Positions 8,919 to 18,600 of a stretch of 64,000 bases of DNA are shown in pieces (positions within the stretch are counted from its first letter, which is position 1; each line of letters opens with the position of its first letter). The notes beneath the pieces were generated by a model. The model was not told where the DNA came from. It saw nothing but the letters and a program-made list of their open reading frames with translations, and made no database searches. The DNA is from Micromonospora peucetia. Lineage in GTDB: Bacteria > Actinomycetota > Actinomycetes > Mycobacteriales > Micromonosporaceae. The position numbers and the translations under genes are program-made. The DNA lies in NCBI RefSeq assembly GCF_900091625.1, contig NZ_FMIC01000002.1:744001-808000 (forward strand). The letters run 5' to 3'.

Positions 8919-11900
8919 CGGGAAAGTTCCTCTCCGTTGCTGCTCAGCCGCGCGACGAGGGCACGGGCGGTCTCCTCGTCGAGGCCGGCCAGACTGATGT
9001 CGACGCCGTCGAGCGACGCGGCGGGGTCGGCCGCACGCTCCGGCTCGACGATTCCACCGGCGTTCGGGCGCACCCCGCCACCGGCCCGGGCGGATCGGCC
9101 CGACGGTTCCGAACCGGACGGGACGTCCGCCCCCGCCGATCCGGCACGTCCGCCGCCCGGCCGTGGCCCGTCGGTTGACGCCGGCCCGTCGGGCCCGGCC
9201 GTCGACCCCGCGGACCCGGCAACCGTGGTCGTCCCGGCAGCCACCTCCGCCAGGGTCTGCGGGCCGAGCATGTCGGCGACCGCGACCTGGAGTCCCCGCG
9301 CCTTGACCCGGGCGACCGTCCGCAACGCGGTGATGGAGTCCCCACCGAGGTCGAGGAAGTTGTCGTGGACCCCGACCTGTTCGGCGCCGAGGACCTCCCG
9401 CCACACGTCGGCCAGGGTCTGCTCGGCGGCGCTGGACGCCGGGACGAACTCCGCCGTCGACACGTCCTGGGTGAACACCACGTCCGGCAACCGCCCCCGG
9501 TCGACCTTGCCGTTGGCGTTCACCGGCAGGTCGTCGGCACGGACCAGGCGGGGCACCAGGTGAGCGGGAAGCAGGTCCCGCAGCCGCCCCCGCAGGGCGG
9601 CCAGGTCGACCTCGTCCTGCTCCGGGACGACGAACGCCACGAGTTGGCCGTGCCGTACCGCGACCGCCACCCGGGCGACCTCGGCGAGCCCGGCCAGCAC
9701 CGCCTCGATCTCCCCCGGTTCGATCCGGTACCCGTTGAGCTTGACCTGGTCGTCGACGCGACCGGCGAAGTGGAGCACCCCGTCGGCCCGCCGGTGGGCC
9801 CGGTCCCCGGTGCGGTACATCCGCGATCCCGGCGCCCCGAACGGGTCGGGGACGAACCGCAGGGCGGTCCGCGCCGGGTCACCGAGGTAGCCCCGGGCCA
9901 GGCCGGCACCGCCGATGAACACCTCGCCGACCATCTCGTCGGGCACCTGCCGGAGCCCCGCCCCGAGGACGTGGGCAGCCTCACCGGGCAACGCCCGGCC
10001 GACCGGCACCACCGCCGGGTCGAGGTCGGCCGGGGTCACCGGGTGGACGGTGGACCAGATGGTGGTCTCGGTCGGCCCGTACCAGTTGTGCACCACCCCG
10101 GCCCGGTCCAGCAGCGACCGTCCCAGTCGGGCGGTCAACGCCTCGCCGCCGGTCCACGCCTCGATCCCGCTGAGGTCGGCGTCCCCGGCGAGCAGTTCGG
10201 TCCAGAGCGAGGGGGTGGCCTGGACCATGGTCACCCCGACGCGACGTACCACCGTGGCGAAGTCGTCCGGGTCGAAGCGCCCGCCCCGGTCGAAGACCAC
10301 CACCCCGACGCCGTGGGCCAGCGGGATCAGCAGTTCCGCCACGGAGATGTCGAACGACGCGTTGGTGGCGGCCAGCATCACCGCCCCCTGTGCGTACCGG
10401 TCGCCGATCGCGACGTCGAACGCGGCCAGCGCACCGTGCGGGACCATGACGCCCTTCGGCTCCCCGGTCGAACCGGAGGTGAACATCAGGTACGCCAGTT
10501 CCCCCGGGTGCGTGGCGACCGGCGGCCCGGCCGGCGTGGGGTGTGCCGCCAGGTCGTCGACGTCGAGAACCGGGAGCTCCGGGTCCAGGCGGGACCGGGT
10601 GGGAGTGGCCGCGACCACGTACCGCAGGGCCGCCCGGTCACGGATCACCCGCTGGCGGGCCACCGGCAGATCGGGGTCGACCGGGACGTACACCGCACCG
10701 ACACAGAGGACGGCGAGGATGGTCACCACCAGCCGGTGGTCGCGCGGCAGGCAGACGCCGACGGTGTCGCCCCGCCCGACGCCGGCCGCCCGCAGCCCAC
10801 CGGCGGCCCGCCCGACCGCGTCGGCCAGTTGCCGGTACGTGAGCACGGCGTCACCTGCGTCGCGGACCGCGACCTGGTCCGGCCAGCGGGCCGCCCGGGC
10901 GAGGACGGTCTCGTGCAGCCCCGGGAGGGTGCCCGGATCCGGCGCCGGGGCGACGGTCGCGGTGTTCCCCGTCGACCACGCCACGTCGGTCACCGGCAGG
11001 CTCGGGTCGGCGGCCATCGCGGTGAGCACGGTGCGGTAGCAGGCGACCAGGGACGCCACGGCGGCGTCGGTGAAGTGCTGCGGGGAGGCCATCAGAATGA
11101 GGACCAGGTGGTCGCTGTCGTCGGCGGCACCATGGTCGAACGACACGTACAGGGGGTAGTTGGTGGGTGCCTCCTCCTCCAGGTGCCCCACCCGGCGGAC
11201 GTCGCCGCCGCTGCTCACCCGCTTCATCGCATGGAACCGGGTGTAGTTGAACGCGGTCGTCATCAGCGGCTGCCGGCCGAACGCCAGCTCCGTCGCCACT
11301 CCCGGGTAGGTACGGAAGCGCAGCAGCCGGCTCTCCTCGGCCAGGCAGGCCCGGGCCAGGTCGGCGAAGTTGCGTCCGCCGACGGTGACGGTCACCGGCA
11401 GGGTGTTCAGATACAGGCCCCGGGTCTGGGTGCCGCCGGCCGTCTCCGGCCGGCCGTTGGTCACCATCCCCAGGGTGATCACGTCCGCGTTGGACAGGAC
11501 GGACATCACCACCGCGTGCGCCGCCAGCAGCAGGCTCTTCATCGGCAGCCGCAGCCGGGTCGTCGCCGCCTCCAGCCCGCGTTTCACCTCGGGGTCGAGC
11601 GGCAGCAGGGCCCGCTGCCGGTGCCCGGACGCGCCGCCCTCGGTCCGGTTCGGGATCCGCACCGGCCGGGCCCGTGCGATGACGTCCCGGAACAGCTCGA
11701 CCGCCGCCGGGTCGGCCAGAGTGCGCCGCTCCCGCCAGACGTGGTCGCCGAACGAGTCCGGCGGCGGGACGAGCCGGGCCAGTGGCCGGTTGTCCCGGGC
11801 GGCGGCGCACACCTGGTCGTACTCCTCCAGGACCTCGGTGAGGGTGGAGGTGAAGCTCCAGCCGTCCATGATGGCGTGGCACTCCACCGCGCTGAACCAG

Positions 11901-14900
11901 AACTCGGTGTCGGAGACGCGGTGGGCGGTGAACCGGATCAGGGGCGGGCGGGTGAGGTCGAACGGCCGCTCGCGCTGCTCGGCCATCCACGCCCGCAGGC
12001 CCTGTTGGACCTCGGCGTCGTCCCGGCCCCGCCAGTCGATTACGGGCAGGTCGACGCCGACATGCCGCCAGACCAGTTGCAGCGGCTCGGAACAGGTGGC
12101 GAGGTCGAATCCGCTGCGCAGTACGGGGTGCCGCTGGACGACCCGGTCGAAGGCCTGGCGCAGCAACTCACCGTCGAAGGCGGCGCACCGCACGAGGGTG
12201 GTGGTGACGTTCAGGTAGCTGTTCTGTTCCAGCTGGTGGAAGAGCATCCCCTGCTGCAACAGGGTCAGCGGGTACGCGTCCTCCACCCCGGCGGGCAGTC
12301 GGTCGGAGTCGCCGGGGGCGAGCAGGTGCCGGTGGTCCGCCTGACCGGCCGGGGCGGCCGGCGCGGTCCCGTCCTCCGTCGGCTCCGCCGTTGTCGTGCC
12401 GGGGACGGCCGCGATCAGGTTCCGGATCGACTGGTGGTCGAAGATGTCGGCGACGGTGACCGGCAGTCCCCGGCCGGACATCGCCGCGGCAGCCTGGACC
12501 GCCAGGATCGAGTCCCCGCCGAGAGCGAAGAAGTTGTCGGTCACCCGGACGTCGGCGACGCCGAGCAGGTCCTGCCAGACCGCGACCAAGGCCTGTTCCC
12601 GGTCGTCGGCCGGGTGTCCGCCGTCGGCCGGGCCGGACCGCTGGGGGGCCAGGTCGGCGGCCAGGTCCCGCAGGGCCCGCCGGTCGAGCTTGCCGTTGAC
12701 GGTGCGGGGCAGCCGGTCGAGCCGGTGCACCCGGGGCACCATGTGCCCGGGCAGCCGGGCGGCGACGAATTCGCGTACCTGATCCGGGTCGGCCGCCGGG
12801 GGCGCCTGCACGAAGCCGACCAGCCCGAGACCGGCGGGCCCGACCTGGGCCGCGATCACGGCGGCGTCCGTCACGTCCGGGTGGGCGAGCAGGACGTGCT
12901 CGACCTCACCGGGTTCGATCCGGAAGCCGCGCACCTTGAGCTGCGCGTCGACGCGCCCGAGGTAGTCGAGGTCGCCGTCGGCGCGCTCGCGGACCCGGTC
13001 GCCGGTGCGGTACATCCGGCCACCTCCACCGGTGAGGTCGGGCACGAACCGCAGGGCGGTACGGGCCGGGGAGCCGGCGTACCCGAGGCTCACCCCGGCC
13101 CCGGCGACCATGAGCTCCCCCGCGAACCCGACGGGCTGGCGGTTGAGGTCGGCGTCGACCACCACCGTGGCCAGGGTCGGCAACGGCCGACCGATCGGGC
13201 TCGCGACGCCGACGTCCTCGCGGGTGATGTCCCGCCACGTGACGTGCACGGTCGTCTCGGTGATGCCGTACATGTTGACCATGCGGGGAGCCCGGTCCCC
13301 GAGCCGTTCGAACCAGCCCGCCAGAGTGGACGGCCGCAGCGCCTCGCCGCCGAACACCACCAACCGCAGCGAGTCCGGCGGCTCGAGGTCGTCCGCGGTG
13401 ACCGTCTGGGACAGCGACCCGAACGCGGTCGGCGTCTGGTTGAGGACGGTGACCCGTTCGTCGTGGAGCAGTTGGCGGAACCGCTGCGGCGTGCGTGCCG
13501 TGTCCCGGTCGACCAGGACGACGGTGGCGCCAACGACCAGCGGTGCCCAGATCTCCCACACGGAGAAGTCGAACGCGACCGAGTGGAACACGCTCCACCG
13601 GTCGTCGGGGCGCAGGTCCAGCAGGTCCCGCGCCCCGTCGATCAGGGAGCCGAGGTTGGCGTGGGTGACGTCGACGCCCTTCGGGGCGCCGGTCGAACCG
13701 GAGGTGTGGATCCGGTACAGCGGGGCGGACCACGGGATCGGCGCCCGCCGCGTCACGCCGTCCGGTCGCGGCGCCCGCCGGCAGTCGTCGACGTCCACGA
13801 TCCGCCGGCCGGCCGGCGGCTCGGCGATGCCCGCGTCGGTGAGCACGGTGTCGACACCGGCCTGGTCGAGGATCTGCCGGATCCGGTCCCGGGGGTGCTC
13901 GGCATCCAGCGGGACGTAGGTGCGGCCCGTCTTCGCCACCGCGAGGATGGCGGCGAGCATGCCCGGGGTGCGGCCGGTGAGGACGGCCACCGGTGGGCCG
14001 TCCGGGCCCGCCGGGCGCAGCCGGTCCGCGATCCGGTCCGCCCAGGCGTCCAGGTCGCCGTAGGTGGTGCCGTCGGCGACCGCGATCCGGTCGGGGTGGC
14101 GGGCGGCGGTCGCCTCGAACCAGCCCACCACGCCCCGGTCTCCCCGCCCGGTCCACCCGGGGGCGACGGCCGGGCGGCGGCCGTCGAGGCGGACCGCCGA
14201 CAGGGCGGCCTCCGGTCGTGCCACCATCGCGGCCAGCGCCCGCAGGTAGCTGTCCAGCAGGGAGCGGGCGATGTCGGCGGGGTACATCGCGACGTCGTGC
14301 TCCAGCCACAGCCGGGAGCCGGCCCCGGCGTCCTCCACCTGCAGGGTCAGGTCGAACTTCGCGGTGCCCAGGTCGACGTCGAGCCGTTCCACCACCAGCC
14401 CGGCCACCCGGGTCTCCTGCATCTCCCGGCTGCGGTGGTGGCTGAACACCGCCCGGACCGGCATCCGGTCGTCGCCCCGGGCCCCGGCGGCAAGGTGGTC
14501 GGACACCTCGTCGAACGGGGTGTCCCGGTGCGCGATCGCCTCGATCAACGCCCGCTGCTCGGCGCGCAGCAGGTCGGCGACGGTGGTCGTCGCCCGGGTC
14601 GGGTTGCGCAGGCAGACCAGGTTGACGAAGTTGCCCAGCGACCCGGCGTCCTGCTCGGCGCGGAGGCTGACCGGTACGCCGACGAGGAGGTCGTCGTGGC
14701 CGTACGCGGCCCGCAGGACGAGCCGGTACGCGGCGGCGAAGACCGCCGGCCGGGTCACCCCGTGCCCGCGGACGAGGGCGTCGATCCCGTCGTTCAGTTC
14801 GGCGCCGAGGCGGTCGCCGACGCGCCGGCCACGGCGGGGACCGGCGGGGCGGGCGCCGACCGTGGGCGGGTCCACCGGCTCGACCCCGGCCAGGACGGCC

Positions 14901-15607
14901 CGCCACCAGGCCGCGCTCTCCGGCGACCGGGTCACCGCTGGACGCTCGGCGGGTACGACCGGCGCGGGGGTCCGCGAAGCGCCCGCGTACCCGGCGAAGA
15001 GTTCGGTGAGCAGGGTGTCCAGCGCGGCGCCGTCGACCACGATGTGGTGGGCGGTCAGCAGGGCGACGGTGCGGGCGCCGTCAGCGGCCAGCCGCAGCCG
15101 TGCCAGCGGGGCGGTACGCAGGTCGAACGGTTCCGCCGCCGCGGCGGTCAACCAGGCGTCCAGGTCCGACGCGGCCTCGACGACCACGGCCGGGGGGTCC
15201 GCCTGCGGCAGCGCCTCGGCGTACGCCGTGCCGTCGGTGTCGGCGAACCGGGTACGCAGCGCGGGGTGTCGGGCGACGATCCCGGCGAACGCGGCGGCGA
15301 GCCGGTCCGGGTCCAGGTCGCCCCGGATGGCGACGGCGGCGGCGACGATGTATTCGGGGCTGCCCGGGTGCAACCGGTCGAGGAACCACAGCCCGGCCTC
15401 GGCGGGCTGCAACGCCCGCCGACCGGCGCCGGCCCCGGGGGTGGGCAAACCCGCCCCGGCGGCGGCCGGGGAACCGCCCTCGGCGGCCACCGGGGCCGCC
15501 GATCGGTCGGGCGTGGTCGGCCCGGTGGCCGGGGACGCGAGCCCGGCGGCGGCCAGCCGGCGCTGGAACTCGGCCATCCGCTCCGGATCGTTGAGCTGCA
15601 ACGTCAT
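8915..15607 (-). CDS. NRPS, two modules C-A(Thr)-PCP-C-A(Gly-like)-PCP
   Basis: This 2230-aa synthetase starts at ATG 15607 in an ATGA overlap with the upstream gene. An open frame extends to 15856, but it is a shadow of that gene. Module 1: C with HHIVVDG, an A domain with pocket residues D-F-W-N-V-G-M-V-H-K, and PCP FFALGGDSI. This code matches the well-known Thr code DFWNIGMVHK except for one conservative change. Module 2: C with CHAIMDG (first His replaced, catalytic second His kept), an A domain with D-I-A-Q-W-G-W-I-W-K, and PCP LDLGGDSI. This second code shares six positions with the Gly code DILQLGLIWK, and its bulky Trp residues would shrink the pocket. The last 100 or so residues form a Gly/Ser/Pro-rich tail ending in an acidic helix (LDEETARALVARL), plausibly a docking element to the next NRPS. 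Confidence 0.94.
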   Translation of the reverse strand: MTLQLNDPERMAEFQRRLAAAGLASPATGPTTPDRSAAPVAAEGGSPAAAGAGLPTPGAGAGRRALQPAEAGLWFLDRLHPGSPEYIVAAAVAIRGDLDPDRLAAAFAGIVARHPALRTRFADTDGTAYAEALPQADPPAVVVEAASDLDAWLTAAAAEPFDLRTAPLARLRLAADGARTVALLTAHHIVVDGAALDTLLTELFAGYAGASRTPAPVVPAERPAVTRSPESAAWWRAVLAGVEPVDPPTVGARPAGPRRGRRVGDRLGAELNDGIDALVRGHGVTRPAVFAAAYRLVLRAAYGHDDLLVGVPVSLRAEQDAGSLGNFVNLVCLRNPTRATTTVADLLRAEQRALIEAIAHRDTPFDEVSDHLAAGARGDDRMPVRAVFSHHRSREMQETRVAGLVVERLDVDLGTAKFDLTLQVEDAGAGSRLWLEHDVAMYPADIARSLLDSYLRALAAMVARPEAALSAVRLDGRRPAVAPGWTGRGDRGVVGWFEATAARHPDRIAVADGTTYGDLDAWADRIADRLRPAGPDGPPVAVLTGRTPGMLAAILAVAKTGRTYVPLDAEHPRDRIRQILDQAGVDTVLTDAGIAEPPAGRRIVDVDDCRRAPRPDGVTRRAPIPWSAPLYRIHTSGSTGAPKGVDVTHANLGSLIDGARDLLDLRPDDRWSVFHSVAFDFSVWEIWAPLVVGATVVLVDRDTARTPQRFRQLLHDERVTVLNQTPTAFGSLSQTVTADDLEPPDSLRLVVFGGEALRPSTLAGWFERLGDRAPRMVNMYGITETTVHVTWRDITREDVGVASPIGRPLPTLATVVVDADLNRQPVGFAGELMVAGAGVSLGYAGSPARTALRFVPDLTGGGGRMYRTGDRVRERADGDLDYLGRVDAQLKVRGFRIEPGEVEHVLLAHPDVTDAAVIAAQVGPAGLGLVGFVQAPPAADPDQVREFVAARLPGHMVPRVHRLDRLPRTVNGKLDRRALRDLAADLAPQRSGPADGGHPADDREQALVAVWQDLLGVADVRVTDNFFALGGDSILAVQAAAAMSGRGLPVTVADIFDHQSIRNLIAAVPGTTTAEPTEDGTAPAAPAGQADHRHLLAPGDSDRLPAGVEDAYPLTLLQQGMLFHQLEQNSYLNVTTTLVRCAAFDGELLRQAFDRVVQRHPVLRSGFDLATCSEPLQLVWRHVGVDLPVIDWRGRDDAEVQQGLRAWMAEQRERPFDLTRPPLIRFTAHRVSDTEFWFSAVECHAIMDGWSFTSTLTEVLEEYDQVCAAARDNRPLARLVPPPDSFGDHVWRERRTLADPAAVELFRDVIARARPVRIPNRTEGGASGHRQRALLPLDPEVKRGLEAATTRLRLPMKSLLLAAHAVVMSVLSNADVITLGMVTNGRPETAGGTQTRGLYLNTLPVTVTVGGRNFADLARACLAEESRLLRFRTYPGVATELAFGRQPLMTTAFNYTRFHAMKRVSSGGDVRRVGHLEEEAPTNYPLYVSFDHGAADDSDHLVLILMASPQHFTDAAVASLVACYRTVLTAMAADPSLPVTDVAWSTGNTATVAPAPDPGTLPGLHETVLARAARWPDQVAVRDAGDAVLTYRQLADAVGRAAGGLRAAGVGRGDTVGVCLPRDHRLVVTILAVLCVGAVYVPVDPDLPVARQRVIRDRAALRYVVAATPTRSRLDPELPVLDVDDLAAHPTPAGPPVATHPGELAYLMFTSGSTGEPKGVMVPHGALAAFDVAIGDRYAQGAVMLAATNASFDISVAELLIPLAHGVGVVVFDRGGRFDPDDFATVVRRVGVTMVQATPSLWTELLAGDADLSGIEAWTGGEALTARLGRSLLDRAGVVHNWYGPTETTIWSTVHPVTPADLDPAVVPVGRALPGEAAHVLGAGLRQVPDEMVGEVFIGGAGLARGYLGDPARTALRFVPDPFGAPGSRMYRTGDRAHRRADGVLHFAGRVDDQVKLNGYRIEPGEIEAVLAGLAEVARVAVAVRHGQLVAFVVPEQDEVDLAALRGRLRDLLPAHLVPRLVRADDLPVNANGKVDRGRLPDVVFTQDVSTAEFVPASSAAEQTLADVWREVLGAEQVGVHDNFLDLGGDSITALRTVARVKARGLQVAVADMLGPQTLAEVAAGTTTVAGSAGSTAGPDGPASTDGPRPGGGRAGSAGADVPSGSEPSGRSARAGGGVRPNAGGIVEPERAADPAASLDGVDISLAGLDEETARALVARLSSNGEELSR

Positions 15608-18600
15608 TGCGGACTGCCTCCGAATACCTCCAGCGCGATGCTCGCCGTCGGTCCGGCGCCGTCGCCGGCGATGGCCCGGATCTCGTCCGCCATTGCCGTG
15701 ACCGTCCGTGCCTCGAACGCCCGCGCTATCGGGAAGTCGATGCTGAAGATGCGCTCGATGGTCTCCACCACGTGCAGGAGCGCGATCGAGTGCCCACCGG
15801 CCTCGAAGAAGTCGGTGGTGGCCGACGGGACCTCGACGTGCAGGTGTGCCTGCCACACCGCCGTGACCAGCCGGGACACCGGGTCGCCGGCCAACGTGGC
15901 GGGCCGGGTGGGCTCGGTGGCGTCGCTGGCGAGCCGGGCCAGCAACGCCTGCCGGTCGATCTTGCCGTTCTCCGACACCGGCAGGGCCGGGACCGGCACG
16001 ACGACCGGGACGGCCTGCGGGACGAGCTTGGACTCGGCCCAGGAACGCACCTGGACGGCCAGGTCACCGGATTCGGCGGCCGGATCGCGGGCGACCACGG
16101 CGGCGACCAGCCGCGCCGTCCCACCCTCGCCGGCAAGGACGACCGCCGCCGCCTCGACCCCGGGGTGGGCGGTCAGGCACGCCTGCACCTCGCCCAGTTC
16201 GATCCGAACCCCGCGCACCTTCACCTGGTCGTCGCGGCGCCCGACGAAGACCAGGACGCCGTCGGCCCGGCGACGAAGCCGGTCACCGGTGCGGTACATC
16301 CGGGTGCCGTTGCCCTCCGGGTCGGGCACGAACCGCAGGGCGGTCTCCCGCGGGGCGTCGACGTAGCCACGGGAGACCAGGGGCCCGGCCACGTACGCCT
16401 CGCCCTCGGCGGCCGGGCGGGCGTCGTCGTCCAGCAGGTGCAGCCGGGTCGCCGTCAGGGCCACCCCGACCAGCGCGGATCCGGGTTCGGCGGCGGTCGG
16501 CACACCGGCGCAGATGATGGTCGCCTCGGCCGGGCCGTAGAACACGCTCGGCCGGGCGCCGACCGCGTCGAGTGCGGACAGCAGGTCGGCCGGCACCGGC
16601 TCGCCACCGGTACCGACGGCGACGTCGCGCACGGCGTCGGCGTCCAGGCGGAGCACCTCCCGCCAGAGGCTGGGGGTGGCGAAGGCAGCGGTGGGCCAGC
16701 CATGTCCCCGGCCGGTGGCGAGTGCCCGTACCACCGAGGCCGGGTCGAAGGTGACCGACTCGGTCGGGTAGACGACCGGGCCGCCGCGTAGGGCCGGCCA
16801 GCAGAGTTCCAGCACGCTCGCGTCGAAGGTCGGTGCGGCGAGCCCGACCAGGCACCGCGCCTGCGCCCATGGGGCGAAAGCGCCGAAGGCGTCGAGGAAC
16901 GCGGCGAGCTGGCCGTGCTCCACCACGACGCCCTTCGGCTCCCCGGTCGAGCCGGACGTGTGGATGATGTACGCCGCCTCGGACGGCAGCGGCCGGTGAC
17001 CGGAGGCAGCGGTGGGCCCCGACCCGGTGTGGTCCGACGGGCCGGCGGGGGTGTCGAGCGGCCAGGCGATCCGGGTCACCTCCGCCCCGCCGGTGTCGCC
17101 GTCGGCAGCGGGAACATCGCCGGTGTCCCGGTCGGCGACCAACCATCCGGCGGCACTGACCGAAGCGATCCGGCGTACCCGGTCCACCGGTGGGGTCGGG
17201 CCGAGCGGTACGTACACCGCGCCGAGCCGCCACAGTGCGTACACCACGACCAGCGTGTCCAGCCGGGTCGACAGTGACACCAGCACCCGGTCGCCACGCC
17301 CGACACCCGATGCCCGCAGCCCGGCCGCCACCGCGCCCACCTGCCGGTCCAGCTCCGCGAAGTCGTACACCCGCTCGCCCTGCAAGGCGGCCGGATCGCC
17401 CGGCTGCCGCGCCACCCGGTCGGCCAACCGGTCGAGCACGCCGGTCGTGGCGCCGGCCGACCTCACGTGGGTCTCAGCGCCCGCCTCGTCGCCCAGCTCC
17501 GCCACCAGCAGGTCCACCAGATCGGCGGCCCGGCGCTGACCGACCTGGCCGGAGTCGAACCGGACGGCCAGGGTGTGCGCCCGACCGTTGGCGGTGACGG
17601 TGAGCACCAGCGGCGCCGGCAGGCCGAGCGGGGTGGGCTCGAACCAGTCCACCCGCAGTCCACCCACGGTCGCCGACTCGTGGTCCTGCTCCCAGCCCAC
17701 CATCGTCCGGAACATCGGGACGGCCCGGTCCCGCCGCTGGCCGGCGAGCGCCGCCACCCGGTCGAAGGGCACGAACCGGTACGCGTACGCCGAGGTCAGG
17801 CTCTCCTGCACCCGGGCGAGGTGCTCGGCGCGGGTGCTGCCGGCCGGCACCGCGCGGACGGCTGCCGTGTTGAGGAACGGTCCCGGAATGTCGGTGCCCG
17901 TCGCGTCGCGCAGCGACACCGGCAGCCCGACGGCGAAGCCGGTGCAGCCGCTCCACCGGGCCAGGGCCCGCTGCCAGGCAGCCATCACCACCGAGTACGG
18001 GGTGACGCCGTGTCGCCGGGCCACCGCGTCGGCCAGGTACGCGTCGACCGGCACCGTGAGCCGCCGGGTCGTCGCGTCACCCGGGTCCGGGTCGGCCGCC
18101 GAAAGGTCGAGGTCGACCGTGCCGGCCAGCGCCCGTACGGCGTCGGGCAGCCGGTCGGACGCCCGCCTGGTCCCTTCCTGCGACCAGGCGACGTCCGGGT
18201 ACTGGATCACCGGGTCCTGCTGGAGCGGCTCGCCCCGGCGGGCCCGCCGGTAGTTGTCGAGGAGTTCCCGGACCAGGATGCCGACCGAGTCGCCGTCCAC
18301 CGCGATGTGGTGCACCGCCAGGTGCAGAACATGCTCACCGTCGTCGAGCACGGTCAGGTACGGCCGGAACCACGACTCCCGCAGGTCGAACGACCGCCGG
18401 ATCTCCGCGGCCACGGCCCGGTCGGCGCCGGCCGCGTCCTGGGCGGTCCGGAGGGTGAGGTGGCCGGCGAGAACGCCCTCGTCGACGTCGTGCACCTCGG
18501 CGCGCACCCCGTCGCCCCACCCGACGATCCGGCTACGGAGCACTCCGTGCCGATTCAGCAGGGCGACCAGGGCGGCGCGCAGCGCGGCCAGGTCGAGCGG

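Noticed and set aside
8919..9404. N-terminal extension of the C-A-PCP-E synthetase to 9404
   Set aside because: The extension is Arg/Gly-rich out-of-frame translation of the upstream synthetase's tail; the ATGA start at 8918 gives a normal C-domain beginning.
15608..15856. N-terminal extension of the Thr-module synthetase to 15856
   Set aside because: It overlaps the PCP of the upstream gene in another frame; the ATGA-coupled ATG at 15607 is the consistent start.
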